From Azadirachta indica (Eukaryota > Streptophyta > Magnoliopsida > Sapindales > Meliaceae): 64,000 nt of DNA. The position numbers and the translations under genes are program-made. The stretch covers positions 7,089,182 to 7,153,181 of the forward strand of contig CM040445.1 in the NCBI GenBank assembly GCA_022749755.1, in the 5' to 3' direction. Of this stretch, positions 23,966 to 37,983 are shown piece after piece (position 1 is the first letter of the stretch; the number at the start of each line of letters is the position of its first letter). The notes beneath the pieces are model-generated. The model saw only the letters and a program-made list of their open reading frames with translations, had not been told where the DNA came from and did not search any database.

Positions 23966-26060
23966 GAACTTGTTAATCAAACGGAGATCTCCCAGCAGTT
24001 GTTTGGTCACAAGAAGATCGACACAAATGGATTCAAGGGTGTGATCCACCCACACAACAGTTTTTTTGCTCATTATCATAAAATTAAACATTTTGGACTT
24101 AAATTTTTTAATTCAATTTAAAGGTTAGTTTGATATTATTGTCATTTTACTGTATTTTAAAAGCAAAATTAAGAAAATGTTGTATAACATTAATTTTTAA
24201 TGAAACTCATATATCCTTTTATTAATATTTTATATACTGTTTTCATTTTATAATAATTGTGATTTTAATATCATAATATTTTTATAACAAACTAAGTTAA
24301 ATTTTTTTTATAAATATCGTAATTAAATTTGGTTAATTAATTTTGCTTAAGCCAACGAGCTTCATTTCTTAAATTAGTATATTCTTTTGTTTATTTTTCA
24401 ACCTTCACAGATATTATCAGTTTGGTGGGATTTAAAATTAAAAACCAACACAAAAATCTACCGATACCTTTATCGCTCTACCAAACAACTTTTGATAATA
24501 TTTTGTCCGATCTTTAATAATATTTATTATAATTACGAAAATTTTTACATTAGTAAAATTAATTTTTATTTTTAATCGAATATATTATATATACATTTTA
24601 AAAAGCATTATTTAGTAACGATTAGACAAAATATTATCATAAGGTGTTAGGTATAATGGTAAGAGTATTAGTATATTTCATCTTATTTTTAGGTTCAAAT
24701 AGTAGGAAATTAAAATTGTTTTGCAATTTTTAGAAAATCAATAAAAAATTTAAAAAATAGGGTGTCGGATATTCTTCTTAAAAAAAAAATCTAAATATGT
24801 ATTTAAGAGCTATTATTTAAAATAGTGGCACCTATTTACCTCCAAACAAAATCTGAGGTAAAAAAATTTTGTTCTCTATATATGTTCTTGAGGTCAAAAA
24901 TTTTATTCTGTATATATGTTTGTGAGATAAATTTAGGAGAGCTAGTCAGTTGGCTGAACTTTAATTAGATTTAAGGGCGAAATTATTCTAGAGTTTGAAG
25001 CGGTCCTCCCCAGCCCCCAGAAAAATTATTTAAAATATAAGTATTTCTTTACAATTTTAACTTTTAAAATAAAATTTTTACGTTTTAGCATCTGCAATTT
25101 TTAATTGTATATATTTTAACACCTTATAAATTATAATTATAATTATAATTATAAAATTTGCTTCGTCTCTAAATAAACTCAACTTCGACAATCAAGTTGA
25201 TCTTTGATTAGTATCAATAAATAACTAAATAAATAATGTTACTTTCACTGCAGGTAGAAACATCTATCCGACACTATGTTTATATCTAATTTATAATATA
25301 ATATATTATTAACTATTATATTTTCAATATACTATGAACTTATTAATATTATAGTTATGAATACTAGTAAATATTGTATTATAAATATAGTATAAAATAA
25401 TTAAATAAATAATATTAATGTTGTTATACTATTTATTGTATTAATTATTTAACATAAAGAAAAATTTATTGCTATTTTCCTAATTAAGCTCTAATACATT
25501 AGAACCCCTTATTATTTAAAAACATTCAAAGGCTGCTCTAATATCATGTTTGTCATTATTTGAATCTACATTTTAAAAGTAAATTTGTATAAACATCTCT
25601 AATAGTACTGCTTGACTTCTGTTTCTTAAAGTACAAGCAGCATCAAGGCTTGCATTGCTCACCAATATCATCACTCCCACTGCAGATTAATTACTTGCAA
25701 CCACCACATATAAAGTGCAACCCACATCAAATAAAAAATAAGTAGGTCTTTGAGTTCATAAACGCGAGTAAGCAATATTTCTCAATAGGCTAGGATTTGA
25801 GTTTAATGGCAAGGAGTCAGTTCATAGCAATTGGAATGACAGTAAACCCAAGTTCTCATTTTGATGTCGACTGCTAAACCCATACTGCGTTAGATGTGGC
25901 TTTTATAAAGGCTGTCGGATGAGTAATACAAGATAGATAGGTGACAGTTAAGCACGTCATATAATTGGGTGGGTAAGTGTTAGGAAATTAGGAGTCGAAG
26001 CAAAACATACAATTACAATGAAATTGAGAAAACAATAAAAATTACAATAAGAATATCATA
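23966..26060. other. Intergenic, AT-rich, nothing recognised
   Basis: This stretch contains simple A/T repeats (a TAATTA run near 25130-25155). The short reading frame at 24387-24575 is AT-driven. Near 25600-25990 the base composition is more even, but I find no gene or element that I recognise. Confidence 0.5.
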
Positions 26061-26061
26061 T

Positions 26062-26479
26062 CGCACGGACCCAAATGAAACATGGTTGACGTTACTTCCG
26101 CTATACTCCCATTTACCATTCAAAAACCTCTATGGAGTAAACTTCAAAGGATTCTCCCAAATGGAAGGGGTCCCTGTGTATTGCCCAACTAATAAAGATT
26201 CGTGCACCCTTTGGAAAGGTGTAGCCTGATGCTGTACAAGTTTCCCTGGGACAATGAGGGATTAACAACGGCAAGGTTGGGTGCAAAATCAATGTCTCTT
26301 TCATTACAACATATAGTTACGACAGTTTGCGAATGTGAGACTCCTCTACTAAGCTGTCTTTGCCTACTACTTCATCCAATTCTTGCTGGGCTCTTTTCAT
26401 TACTTCTGGCTTGTTCATCATTTCCTCGATTGCAAAGTCAATTGCACTGGAGGTTGTATCTCAACCACCAGCCACTAAA
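26062..26479 (-). pseudogene. CYP706 exon-2 fragment
   Basis: On the minus strand an AG acceptor at about 26480 is followed by D-L-V-A-G-G, then a stop where the I-helix S/T should be, then D-T-T-S-S. MNKPEVMKR, QQELDEVVG, a stop in the K-helix approach, MKETLILHP, the P-K-G-A-R-I-F region and [12 protein letters not shown] follow. It ends within the heme motif (F-G-S-V-R) and so lacks the heme cysteine and the C-terminus. No exon 1 is found upstream. ExxR has lost the usual L-R spacing partner (T-L-I). This is a relic on the same strand as the other CYP706 copies of this array. Confidence 0.88.
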
Positions 26480-27064
26480 TCCTGTCCAAATACACGTTAT
26501 TGCACTAAATTATGTCAATGTTAATATGTGTTAGACAATTATTTATTTTATTATTAATGTATTATAAAATTCCACATATCATATCACGTCATTTATTAAA
26601 TTTGTATCTTAATTTCACAGGTTTAACTATATTACTCCACTCAGCATTTTTCTCGGTTTATTTTATTGCATCAAATGAATAGACAATAATCAAAGTATGA
26701 GGAAAATCATGTCATAATTACCACTACCAGACTTTTAATTGCATGTTAGATATGTTGACAAGGGGACATCTTTAAGTGGGCAGATCATTACTTTATTAGA
26801 AGAAAGTTATTCACAGTAAGGTGATGACAAAGCTCTATATATAGATTTACCTCTCTTCCTTTGCCATATACATCACCCATTATTAATATAAATATTAATT
26901 AAGTTCACATCCACATCTGTCATAATGTCAACAGATTAATTATAATAAGTGCATGTATAGGTTGCATCTAAACAATAACAATCACAGCAAATAAAACACC
27001 ATTATAAAACTACAAATATCAATCACTCGTAAAATTATTGATATTTTAAAAATAGAAAGTAAAA
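26480..27064. other. Non-coding flank of the CYP706 fragment
   Basis: The first bases look like the intron that precedes CYP706 exon 2. The rest is AT-rich with no exon 1 similarity. Confidence 0.5.
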
Positions 27065-27460
27065 GATATCACTTTTAATATCAAATTAATTCTTTTTATT
27101 AAATGAAATAAAATTACTTTATGAATAAACAGTAAAATTATTTTTTATCTTATCAATAGAAATCACTTTTTAAATAAATCAACAATTTATTTTCTTTATT
27201 AAATGAAAGAAATTTACTTTTTTAAATAAATAGTAAAATTATTGTCTTATTTAATCAAATTAAATCACTTTTTAATTAAATAGTAAATCCTTATCTTTAT
27301 TAAATCAAACAAAGTCACTTTTTAATTAAATAGTAAAATATTGTCTTTACTAAATCAAATAAAGTCACTTTGTAATTAAATAATGAAATTTTTTTCTTAT
27401 TTAATTAAATTAAATCACTTTTAATTAAATAGTAAAATTGTTTTCTTTTTCAAATAAATA
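27065..27460. repeat. Minisatellite, about eight copies of a 50-base unit
   Basis: The unit begins A(T/G)TCACTTTTTAATTAAATA, continues GTAAAATTATTGTC and ends in a TTAAATCAAAT-type stretch. Clear copy starts are at about 27065, 27112, 27170, 27214, 27264, 27313, 27363 and 27414. The last four are evenly spaced (49-51 bases) and most alike, so the array seems to have grown at its right side. Confidence 0.85.
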
Positions 27461-30400
27461 TTAATTAAGCCCTCAAAGACATTTTATTAATTAATTTATT
27501 CTTTTTTAAAGTAGTATTTAATATTTTTTAATTTTGTTATAATATATATGTGTGAAGAAACAAAACTGTTGAGTGACAGAATAGCTATTAATTAATTTAA
27601 ACAATTAATGAATTAATAAATATTTAGTTATGCAACCTTATTCTCTACCTTCAATAATTAACTACTTTTTATTTAGGATTTATTCGTATATTAATTTTGA
27701 ATAAGAAGAGAAAGACTGTTTATAGCACGTTGTCAACATTAATAGAGAGAAATCAATGAAAATATTAAGTGATTAAATTTGAAATAACTCTATTATATTT
27801 AATTGAATGATTAATTAAGTTTTTCCTGATATATTTTATATAAAAATGGAAGCAATGAGATTTGTAATTGAGGACATTTGCCAAATTCAATAAAATAAAT
27901 AATATCAGTTGATTTGATAATATCAATAAAATAAATAATATTAAGTGATTTTATTCAATAAAATGAATTTACAAGAGCTTTTTTGCAAGAATTTTTTGTT
28001 TGTTTACTATTTTTAAAATTAGTAAGTGAAAAAGCAAAGCATGAGGAGAAATTTGTCAATAAATTTTTATTTGATAATAATATGTGTCAAGTCTATAAGT
28101 GGCAAAACTAGTTGTGATGGCCTGAACTCACACAGCCCAATCTGTAAATAATAGCAATTGATTAGTGCTGATAGCTTGGTTGCACAAAATATTGGGTAAA
28201 AATAAATCCCACATTAAACAAATGGATTGTGTAGACCAGTTGTGTCACTTGACTTATTTATATTAATTTTTTTTAGTTACTAACAAATAATATCAATTAT
28301 AAAAAAATAATACTGAATTTATAAAATAATTGCAACAAAATTTAATGTAAATAAATTTTTTAACACAAGTTAAATAAATTTTAAAAATTTTTAATTTAAA
28401 TATTACAAATCAAAAAATTAAAATTTTAAATGGATAAAACATAAATTTTTAATTGTGAAGCTATGTAGAACTTATATAATAATTATATTATATTTTTTAT
28501 TTCATTTCAATGTATCATATTTCTAATTTGCTATATGTATAAAACCTGATAATAATTATATTATATATTATTTGATTTCAACCTATCTATCATATTTCTC
28601 AAATAATTTTAAATAAATTCAACATATAACGTCAATTATGTTTAAATGTGTGAACTTGTACCTAGTCTATTTTGTTGTTTTATATAAATACAGTATACAC
28701 TACATCCCAACTAGATTGACATTGATTAAACTATCTATCATTTGTACTTCACCTATTTATATATAAAGGTGTTTATTTTTAACTATGAAATCCAATCATA
28801 ACAAGTAAAATTTTGTCAAGAATGTCTATTTCTAATTGTTGGCAACCATCTCTAGTGGTCGTAAATGAGCTAGTTAAAATTACTCTATTTTCGACAAACT
28901 GTCACTAATGAGATTAATTTGGATGCCTTTATGCTATCAAAAATTGAAGAAACTTTTATAAAAGAAGTGTGGTCGAAATTCATAAAAATACTTATTTGCA
29001 ACCAATCAACACGATTGAAATCATCTTATTTTTGACCAAATGATGCAATCAAAATAAATGTATTATGACATGTAACTATTATATAGTCCATCAGAAATAG
29101 ATTAATTATAAGGGTAAAAACATAATCACAAATGCATAATTCTAATTATAAAATATTGTATTATCAATTTGTGATAACAATTATATACAATAAATTAATT
29201 GTCATAAATAATGTCTCAATATCATATAAATGTTGAAAGTACATTTATTTTGAGGATAAAATATAATTGAAAATATGTAGTTGTTGTCATAAAAGAATAT
29301 CAATATCACTACTTAACTATTATATTCAAAATAATGAATTAACAATAGAAATTTTTTTTTTACAATATATTTTTGTCAAAAATAAATTGATTTCAATAGT
29401 TAAATTAAATTATAAGCAATCTTTTACATCATAAAAATTAAAATTTAACAATTAATTGGAGTAATGAAGAGAAATAAATAAATAGTCAATAAAAATACCT
29501 CTTACATGTAATAATTAAAAAACATACAACATTTTATCATTAATTCTACAACTTGTAAGAACATCAAATGTAATCAAAAGCACTAGTCGAATATGAGTTG
29601 GTGATGAGATTCTACAAAAAAATATTAGAAATAAAATAAATTGAAATTCATATAAAAAAAGTAATAAATTAAAATTAGAAAAAGTTACAAAATAAATGAG
29701 TAGAGATCATAAACATTATCATCGAAAGAGAACAATAGTCAATATGATATAAAAATAATTACAATAATAAGTTAATAACCCACAATAATTCAAGATAATG
29801 ATATCCATGCCACTACAATAAAACTGTCATTATAACATTCCACCAAAAACAATTAAAAAATCTAAAAAATAAAAAACCTAACTTTGATAGAAATAAAATT
29901 AATAAGTTAATAACCCACAATAAAATGCATATATATTACATTTATATATAAAATTTATATAACTACAATATAATGTCAAATCACTACTAATTCTTACATG
30001 TACATTGAAACATTACGAATTAATAAAAACAATCATTTAATTAATATTTATATTTTAAATCTATAAATATGGTAGAATAAATTATTTTAATTCATTGCAT
30101 GTATTAATTTAACATTGCAGCTAATTAATTTAGAATTTTTCTTGAATAGATTTGGCAAAAGCCTAGAGTAAAAATATATATTGAAAAGATTAAAAAAAAA
30201 AGTACAAAACAAATAAAGCTAACAAGCTTAACAGTTTTAGTATATAAAAATATGTATGAATAAGAAACCAAAAATTGAAAAAATTGCACAAAAATTGCAG
30301 CTTATGAGACCTAACTTATCAAGTATATCATAAGGAAAAAAGACAAGCTAAATTTGCATAACCCAACAAGGTCATAAACAGAAACTGGCAGTATCAACAA

Positions 30401-31305
30401 AATAACAAAGCTTTCAACCAGAAAGCTTTCAAACCAAAAAAAACAACTAGAAACCACAGCAAAACAAGTGTAATCCATAAATAACAGCAAATTATCTTGC
30501 AAAAACATACAACCAGTGCTGCCACATAGATAAAATAGAAAAAGAAACTGCAACTAGCAGCCAAATAGAGATAAATAAGCAAGCCAAAAGCAACAAACTA
30601 GTGTGCCAAATTTGCTGTCAGCGTAATTCTTTGCTGTGATGTGAGGCAAAGGTAGTAGCAAAACAACATAGCAACAACGTTTTTTCTTTTGATACATGTA
30701 ATATATATTGGTTGATCTAGCAAACAATCGGACCATGATGCTTCAATTCCCACAAGAGAAAAGAGATTGACATATTAAACACTTTTAACAGTTTTACTCA
30801 TTACAGACTGGAAAATGAAAGGTATGGTTTCTTTTTCTTAATTGAAGCCATCTTCAAGTTTTACCCTTCTAATTTATTTCTCTTTCTTACTTTTATCCTT
30901 CTTGTTGAGGTCTTTTGAAAGACCAATTATTAAGATTATTCTTCCAATTTTAGTAAACCTTCTAATTGCATCTAAACCATCCTTAACTCATTAATGCTAA
31001 CACGGATGGTCAAGATTAAATGACAAAATTGATTTTTATAGTACAACAAAAAATAAAATAAAATTCTCGAAAATATGCAAATAAATCTTGATTGACATCT
31101 TTGATTTGAAATTTTTACAATTTAAAATTAAATGAAAAAATTGATTTTTTAAAACTTAGCTATATAATGATAAATCTTGATTGACTTTTTGATTTAAAAT
31201 CTTCAAAATTTCAAAAATCCTGTTACTTTTTCTAACAAAAGAAACCCTTTCTTTTTTACTTTCTTATGTTATAGTCAGTTACCCTATTATATCCATCTTA
31301 GAATG
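27461..31305. other. Long AT-rich intergenic stretch, no gene recognised
   Basis: About 3.8 kb of A/T-rich DNA. The part 30300-30740 is less AT-biased. Read on the minus strand it is T/G-rich with hydrophobic overlapping frames at 30311-30736; this could be a retroelement LTR remnant, but no partner or domain is seen. Nothing here is called as a gene. Confidence 0.5.
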
Positions 31306-31722
31306 TTAATAATAGATTTGAAGAAACTCTGAATTGTGTGTTTTTACCAGCATCTCCTTAAGCGTCTTTGGGCAAAAATTCTTTAATTGCACTTTAGCAT
31401 ATTTTATAAAAGTTCTTGCTAAAATGTTCTGAATTACCCAAATAATTGGTCCGGTGGTGGTTCCTACAAAAGCATAATGTTTGAAAAATATTTTAAATAC
31501 TAATTACGTATATAATAAAATGTGAAACAAAAAAGTAAGACAACTTCAATGAATTTGTTTGCAGAACTTACCAAATCGATTTCCTAATGATTGAAATTCT
31601 CTTTGATCAAGCGATGGTTTGTCTAGATCCTTACTCATGATATAAGCTTCAAATCTGAACTTAGCGTAAAAACTAACTACAGTTTCTGAGATAGCATTAT
31701 TAGGATAAAATTTCGTTAACAT
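31306..31722 (-). CDS. Possible two-exon gene, 102 residues, function unknown
   Basis: Exon 1 is 31722-31572 and exon 2 is 31463-31306, separated by a 108-base intron with donor GTAAGT and acceptor TTTTGTAG. Joined, they give 309 bases in one frame from an ATG to TAA, with the splice falling inside a glycine codon. The product has a composition typical of real protein: residues 10-48 are rich in aromatic and charged residues and include FYAKFRFEAYIMSKD and LDQREFQSLGN. The part after the splice starts GTTTGPIIWVIQN and ends basic. I do not recognise the family. It may be the 3' end of a larger, decayed gene, since the ATG may be an internal Met. It lies just inside the right arm, exactly where the left arm is cut by the gap. 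Confidence 0.4.
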
Positions 31723-31920
31723 GAATACAAATCAATATAATAAACTGAATTTGTGAAAAATTAGCTTGGACTAAGTTCAAGAAATAGAGAAGTACGAAAT
31801 GTAGCAAAGTATAGGCCGATAATTCATGACCATGGAGGATTAATTACAATGAAACAAATTTCTAATTCAAATATCACTTATAGTATTATTAATTAACAAC
31901 TCTCCATACTCCATTAAATA

Positions 31921-32656
31921 TTATTTTAGAAAATTGGTGTCGCCATCTAAAAATGACAAGTTTGGAGTCAAAACGTTACCAAATACTCTTCGAGAAATGG
32001 AATGTCCAAAGACAAACAATCGTTCAAAACATCAAATGATAAATTTGTTGTTTCTCTTTGAAACTCTTGAACTATTATTGTTGATTAACCAGCAAGTTTC
32101 ATTAATGTCTTTTTTTTTTTTTTTCTGCTTCTTTGCTGGAATGAGTCCGAAAATTGAGAATAGAAGTTAAAGTTGAAAAATAGTTAGACTCATCACCACA
32201 TCTTATTGATTTATTTGGATTCCTTGGTCTTGCTATTTCTTCCTCGATTTCTTTAAGAGGAGGTCTTGTTGCACTGTCGTAAACTCTTGCGGCTTCTTCA
32301 GCTGTATCATAAGTTTTGAGTCATAATTGTATCCCTCTATATCTAATCCCGGTAACCCATCTACCCTAAGGCCATTGCCATACGCCATGAAACTTTTTAA
32401 CTGGCCGTTAACTTATTAAAACATTTGTTGTGATTCTTTTCTTGTTACTAGCGAGGGCAGCAGTGTTGCTATTCTTACTGGGGAGTGAGTTCGATGTATG
32501 TTTCATTCACATAGTGTTTCAGCTTTTGGCCATTAGAGAACTTTCCATCTTCGTCGTTGGAGGAACGTTGTAATTGGTGGTTGAGATCCTTACAACTCTT
32601 CGAATTGTACTGACACTACCATTGTTCATTTTACGTTTCTGATTTCTTCTTTTCAT
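31921..32656 (-). pseudogene. AP2/ERF transcription factor relic, CRF-like (right-arm copy)
   Basis: This is the mirror copy of 10509-11240 and keeps the same stops in the AP2 domain and the same frameshifts. It is four bases longer because the T run near 32110 has 15 T where the other arm has 11 A. Shared lesions show that the gene died before the two arms separated, or that the arms are alleles. Confidence 0.85.
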
Positions 32657-35600
32657 CACAATTGACAGAAAGAGACTGACAATGTAAAATAATTAAAATA
32701 TTTTTACATAATAATTATATTTAAAAATTATTACCCTTTAACTTAAACTAACAATTATTTTTTTACTCTTTATAAATAAAAGATATTTTATATTAAAAAT
32801 TGTATTTGTAATTCATTCCAAACCTATCGAGCAATCATAACCCCCAACCCCCAATATTTTTGACTTGACTAATTCTTGAACCAAATATTGTTTAGACATA
32901 TATATATATATATATATATAACTTGATTTTTTCTTCTATATATTATTAATTAATAATCAAATGTGCACTAATTTGACCAAATTAGAAGCAACTCAAAAAA
33001 GGGCTTCTTGTGTTGTCAATGTAAGTCTTAAGAGTTGTCAAAGTTGAGAATGTTTTAAGGTTGAACCTTAGAGCACCCACCTTGTGTTTAAATTACAGTC
33101 TTAAAAGTTTTATATACCTATTTAAAAATTTTAATTAATTATATATCTTAATAGAATAAAAAAATTTTGGTTCCTAAATTTTAATAGAATAACAAAAAAA
33201 TATTATTTTATTAATATTTACAATTTAGTCCCCATTAACAATAATTTTCCTACAATCTTTTGCTTCGGGGAGTGAAATGTTAAAATTAAGAAAATGGTGA
33301 AACCGTTTGTTATTTACTTAATGTTTAGGAACAAAAAAAATATTGTTATCACATATCTTTGATTTTAGAAAAGACTCCTTCTATCCCATAAAATAAGTTT
33401 AAGATATTAGCATTGATTTGAATTTGATTTAATCATATAAATAAAAACCTTCAGGCAAACTTTAATCTTACCCAACATTTTGATTAGCTAAAAACATTAT
33501 GCTTTGTGATAACATTTTTGTATTTGCTATTGGCTCCTTTATAGATTGTTAATTAATAGTAAAAATGCTCTTTAATAATATTATAAAGGATTGATTTAAT
33601 AATAAAATATATGCAAAAGATGATATAAAGTTAAATGTTAATATTGACTTGTATAAGATATATAAACATTAATATGAGTTTAATTAATATGTATAAATAT
33701 ATTAAACTTTATCTTAATATTAATTAAAGTAATATCAAGAGTTTCTTGTACGAGAGTAGATACACACATCCAAGGTTATAAATGTGTAACTCGGGATATA
33801 TATAAAAAATATTGTATTAGTGCTTTGTAAAAATATTAATAATTTGTTCGCAATAATTTAAGTTTAAAATAAAAATATACTATCCCTTTTTTTTTTTTAT
33901 CTAATTAAAATTAGAACCTAAATTTGCTGGAATTCAAGTGATATTTTATAAGTAATTTGAATTAAATATTAATTTTGTAGCAAAGTTTAGTATATGTATG
34001 TATAAAAAATTTTATCACCATATTAATTAGTTCATCATTTACATGTTATTGTATTATTTTTTGTTGAATAGCTAAGATTATATCTATATATGCATTAATT
34101 AAAATATATTAATGATGATTGATTATATATATTAAATTAATTTTAATACTTAAAAATATATAAATTTAATTATTAAAAATTTAATATAAAAAGTTGTGTA
34201 AAATTAATGATATACATATATAAGAAGTGAAAGCAGAAAGCAAGTAAAAAATAATAAAAGTAAGAGGTCAACAATGAGTGAATTTGGTAATAATGAAAAG
34301 CACAACTTTTCATTTTATTTTTTTAATCACCGCAAAAATGTAACTTAAAAAAAGTAAAAGTTATAAGAATAAGAATATACTTGCACTAACTTATAAAAGG
34401 AAGAAATCCAAAAATAGCCGAACACGAACAAGTCATAAGTTTCTTCTTAAGGTAATATTTTTTTCTCACACTATAAAATATTAGCTAAAATGAGCCAAAA
34501 ATGTAAATATTATTAAATAAAATTTAAAAAATATTAACAATTTTTTGGTGATAAAAAAAAATTGTTAATATTTTTTAAAAATAATCAAAGTAATATATAA
34601 TATGTAAATTATTATTATCTCTTGAATAATGGATCATGATCACAATAATTACCAGCCATATAAAGACCGAAAAATAGCAAAGTAGCAAAACAAACTCAAA
34701 CTTAGGTAGCATATTTGTTCTTATATAATATCTGAATCAAATACTCCTTTCTTAAGAAGAAAATAGAAAATTCAAAACAAAAATTTAGTAGACTCAAATG
34801 ATATGGAATTATATGAAAATCAAAAATTAAACCAATTAAAATATCCTATTATCTATTTATTAAAAATCACTGACAAAATATGTGGATATGTGTACCTGTG
34901 AAGAAGTTAAAATTATAAAATGCACTACAATATCATTAAGATTTAAAATATTTTATAATATTAATAGATACACCATGCATAAAAATACGAAGTTTTATCT
35001 CTTTTCTAGAAATGTTGTAAATAATTAAACCGACTGAACGAAAATTGATAATGATCTAACTAGTTTTGAGGTGAAGTCCACCTGATCAAAATTCAATTAG
35101 GAGAAACTCATAGATTTAGGGTTGAATCTTAATTTTTTCTCTTAAAATTTACTTTCTCTCTCTTAAACATATTTTCCTCCAATTCATTTTCTAATATTAA
35201 AATAATTTTAACATTAAAAAAGGAATTGCAAAAATTTTTTTAAATATAGAATTACAGAAATTCTTTTTCCTTTCAACTTCAACAAAACTGAAGTACAAAA
35301 TTAGATCATATTTGAATAAATTAAATACTAAATAATGCATTAAATAATTTGTAACATCATCATAATCTTTTGCTTCATTAAACTTAATAAAGCAATAATT
35401 GAGTTAAAGGGCCCTACATATATGATTACATCATTTAATTAGTGACAAAGTGCATTCTTAATATTTGCTTAAAATACAACTATTTGGTCATAACCTTATT
35501 AACATATCATTAAAATTGAATTACTTACCGATCCCACTATAATAATTAATTAATTAAACAATATTAAAACCTACCTAGAATAATAAATAAAAAAAAATAA

Positions 35601-37983
35601 TAATAAATAAATAAATAATTAAATAAATAATATCAAAAACAAAAATAATAATAAATAAATAAATAATTAAATAAATAATATCAAATTTAAGTAATCAAAC
35701 ATATGATACCTGTTAACTTCACTTATAAATAAGAGCAGTAAAATGAGTGCCGAGAGAAGAACAAAAAGGGAGTGGGAGGGAGAGAGAGAGGCTATGAGGG
35801 GGACAGTTATGAGAGAAAAAGAAAAAAAAAAATAGAATGGGGGGTGGGACTCAGAAGAGAGTTTAGGGTTATAACTTTTTATTTTTATATGTATATCATT
35901 AATAAAATCCCTAATATATTATATAATTAGATATATTATTAAATACATATATAATAGTTCGTTGTGCATTGAAAGAGGGAAAGACTTTGTTTAAAAAGAG
36001 AGAGAAAGAGAGATAAATTGTCACTTTCCCTTTAACCAAAAAAAGAAATGACGGAAAGAGTGAAAGGTAAAGGATAGCACAACACGAGTTAAAAAAATGG
36101 GGCGTGTGCTAAATCATGAAATGATTTCTTGGGAGAATTTTCATGTCGTTTATTTAATTAAAGGCAAACCTACATTTATTAAGAAAAATGAAGACAACAG
36201 CAAAATGACTTTATCTTTTAAAAAATTGAAGATATAGTTATATTTTAAATTAAAAATCTATAATTCTTAGATTTTATTTTATTTTTTAACTAAAAAGACA
36301 AGTTGAACAAGATTAAGATGACGTGGCTAGTCTTTTAACCAAAATAAAAATTATTCTTGAAAAATAAATCAAAATAGGCCAACATTATTATTGCCAACTA
36401 ATAGAAACCAACAAAAGGAACAACCAATACCAAAATTTTGCCTCCTTTTATAAGTCGCCACAGATCCTAACTTGAATTGTTTGAGGGGGAGTCACTACTT
36501 AAGTGACTAAGATAATATTAGAACAAATTTTTTAAAATATGATGGCCAATTTTAATAATAAAACAAATAATTTGTCAATGCATCAAAACTTAACATAATA
36601 AATATAAAAAAAAAAATGCTTAATAATGAATTAGCTTTCTTTTTTTTTTTTTTACTTCTAAAGAGAAGCGGGGGGTGGGGGGTGTGGGTGGAAGTTAAAA
36701 GCGTTATATAGGATAATTTTGATAGGCCAACAATCTATTGCTATACGTATCAACATTTTCTATTGTCCATATGAGTAAAGTAGAATATAGAAAATTAACC
36801 ATCAACTATTTTTAATCATTTTTCTTTATTTACATAGATATCATTATTCCTTTGATTTTCTCCAATATTTTATTTACTTTTCTAGGGCATGCATGTTTGA
36901 AAACATTGGAGGTATACATTGATAACATAAATATGAGTTGGTATACAATGGTCCATTATTGGTTATTGCAAATGTCTTAAAAGAAAAATATTATTGACTA
37001 TTGATCAATTTAAATTAGCATGAAATATTAAATGAAAGAAATTGAAAGTTAAAAATTCTTTAAAACTAGAGTTAGGTTCAAAATTGAAGTAACTCATTAA
37101 TCATCCGAATCATCTTTAAAAAAATCTAATGAATAATATAATTATAATTAGTATTTTAAATCTTTTGGTTTTATATCTTGGTCGAATTAGTACTTATAAG
37201 AAAAAGAAAACAATTTTTAATCATTTTCTAAATATACATGTTATAGTTTAATTTCAATAAAATTGATATACTATAGTAGCTATGTACGATATGATTGGCG
37301 ATGATAAACATGTTGTCGCCAATAACTACATTTGGTTAATTATTTGTTAGTCAAATATTAAATTTATTTTTATTGCTAAATTATTTTATACAAAAAATTA
37401 TTAGTCTGATTGTATTCTTATTTATAAGAATAGTATATTTTTAATATCTTTAATTCGTTAATTAAATAAAAAAATAAATACTTTAAATTTTTATCTTGAA
37501 TAAATATTAATAATAGAAAGACTTATTATTGAAAAAGAATATTAATATGGGGTTTGGATGAGAGCAAGCAGTAGCAGAAAATCGAAAACAGAAGAGTTAG
37601 GTTTATTGATGTGATGTATATATGTATATAGATTATTAACATTAGGATCCTTATACGTTTAAAAAATATCGTATTTTGTTAAACACCATAACAATAGAAT
37701 ACTTATATTCTTATATTTGATAAATTGACTATCTTTCATTAAGAACTTGTTTATTATAAATAAATTTATAATATAATTATTTTTATTTATCATAATATAA
37801 AGACCCATAAATTATTTTTACTTCAATAAATATTACAATTTAGTAAATTACTTTAAGAATGTCATAAATTATTTTATTACTGTTTTAATTTAATATATTA
37901 CTTTAATAGTATAAATGTTATGTTACTATAACTAATTTATGCATAATCATGGTATTAGAATCTAATAGAAATGAACAACAAAC
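32657..37983. other. Right-arm copy of the long AT-rich intergenic stretch
   Basis: Reverse complement of about 5214-10500. It contains the mirror TA microsatellite (about 32890-32920), hairpin (34527-34580), 47-base tandem pair (35595-35690) and a G-rich tract at 36669-36692. It differs by small indels and by a 27-base insertion at 36107-36133. Confidence 0.6.
36107..36133. other. 27-base insertion present only in the right arm
   Basis: Between GGGGCGTG and AGAATTTTCATG the right arm has 27 extra bases that the left arm lacks at about 7063. The insert holds a small perfect palindrome, AAATCAT-GAA-ATGATTT. It is the largest difference I saw between the arms. Confidence 0.85.

Noticed and set aside
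29811..29835. CACTACAATAAAAC, similar to the end of CACTA transposons
   Set aside because: No matching inverted end or transposase nearby; too short to support.
30311..30736. Hydrophobic overlapping minus-strand frames
   Set aside because: They come from a T/G-rich stretch with no domain, start context or splice pattern; possibly LTR debris.
36669..36692. Possible G-quadruplex in a G-rich tract
   Set aside because: Runs are 6, 6, 3 and 2 G; a three-layer four-run motif is not met without allowing zero-length loops.
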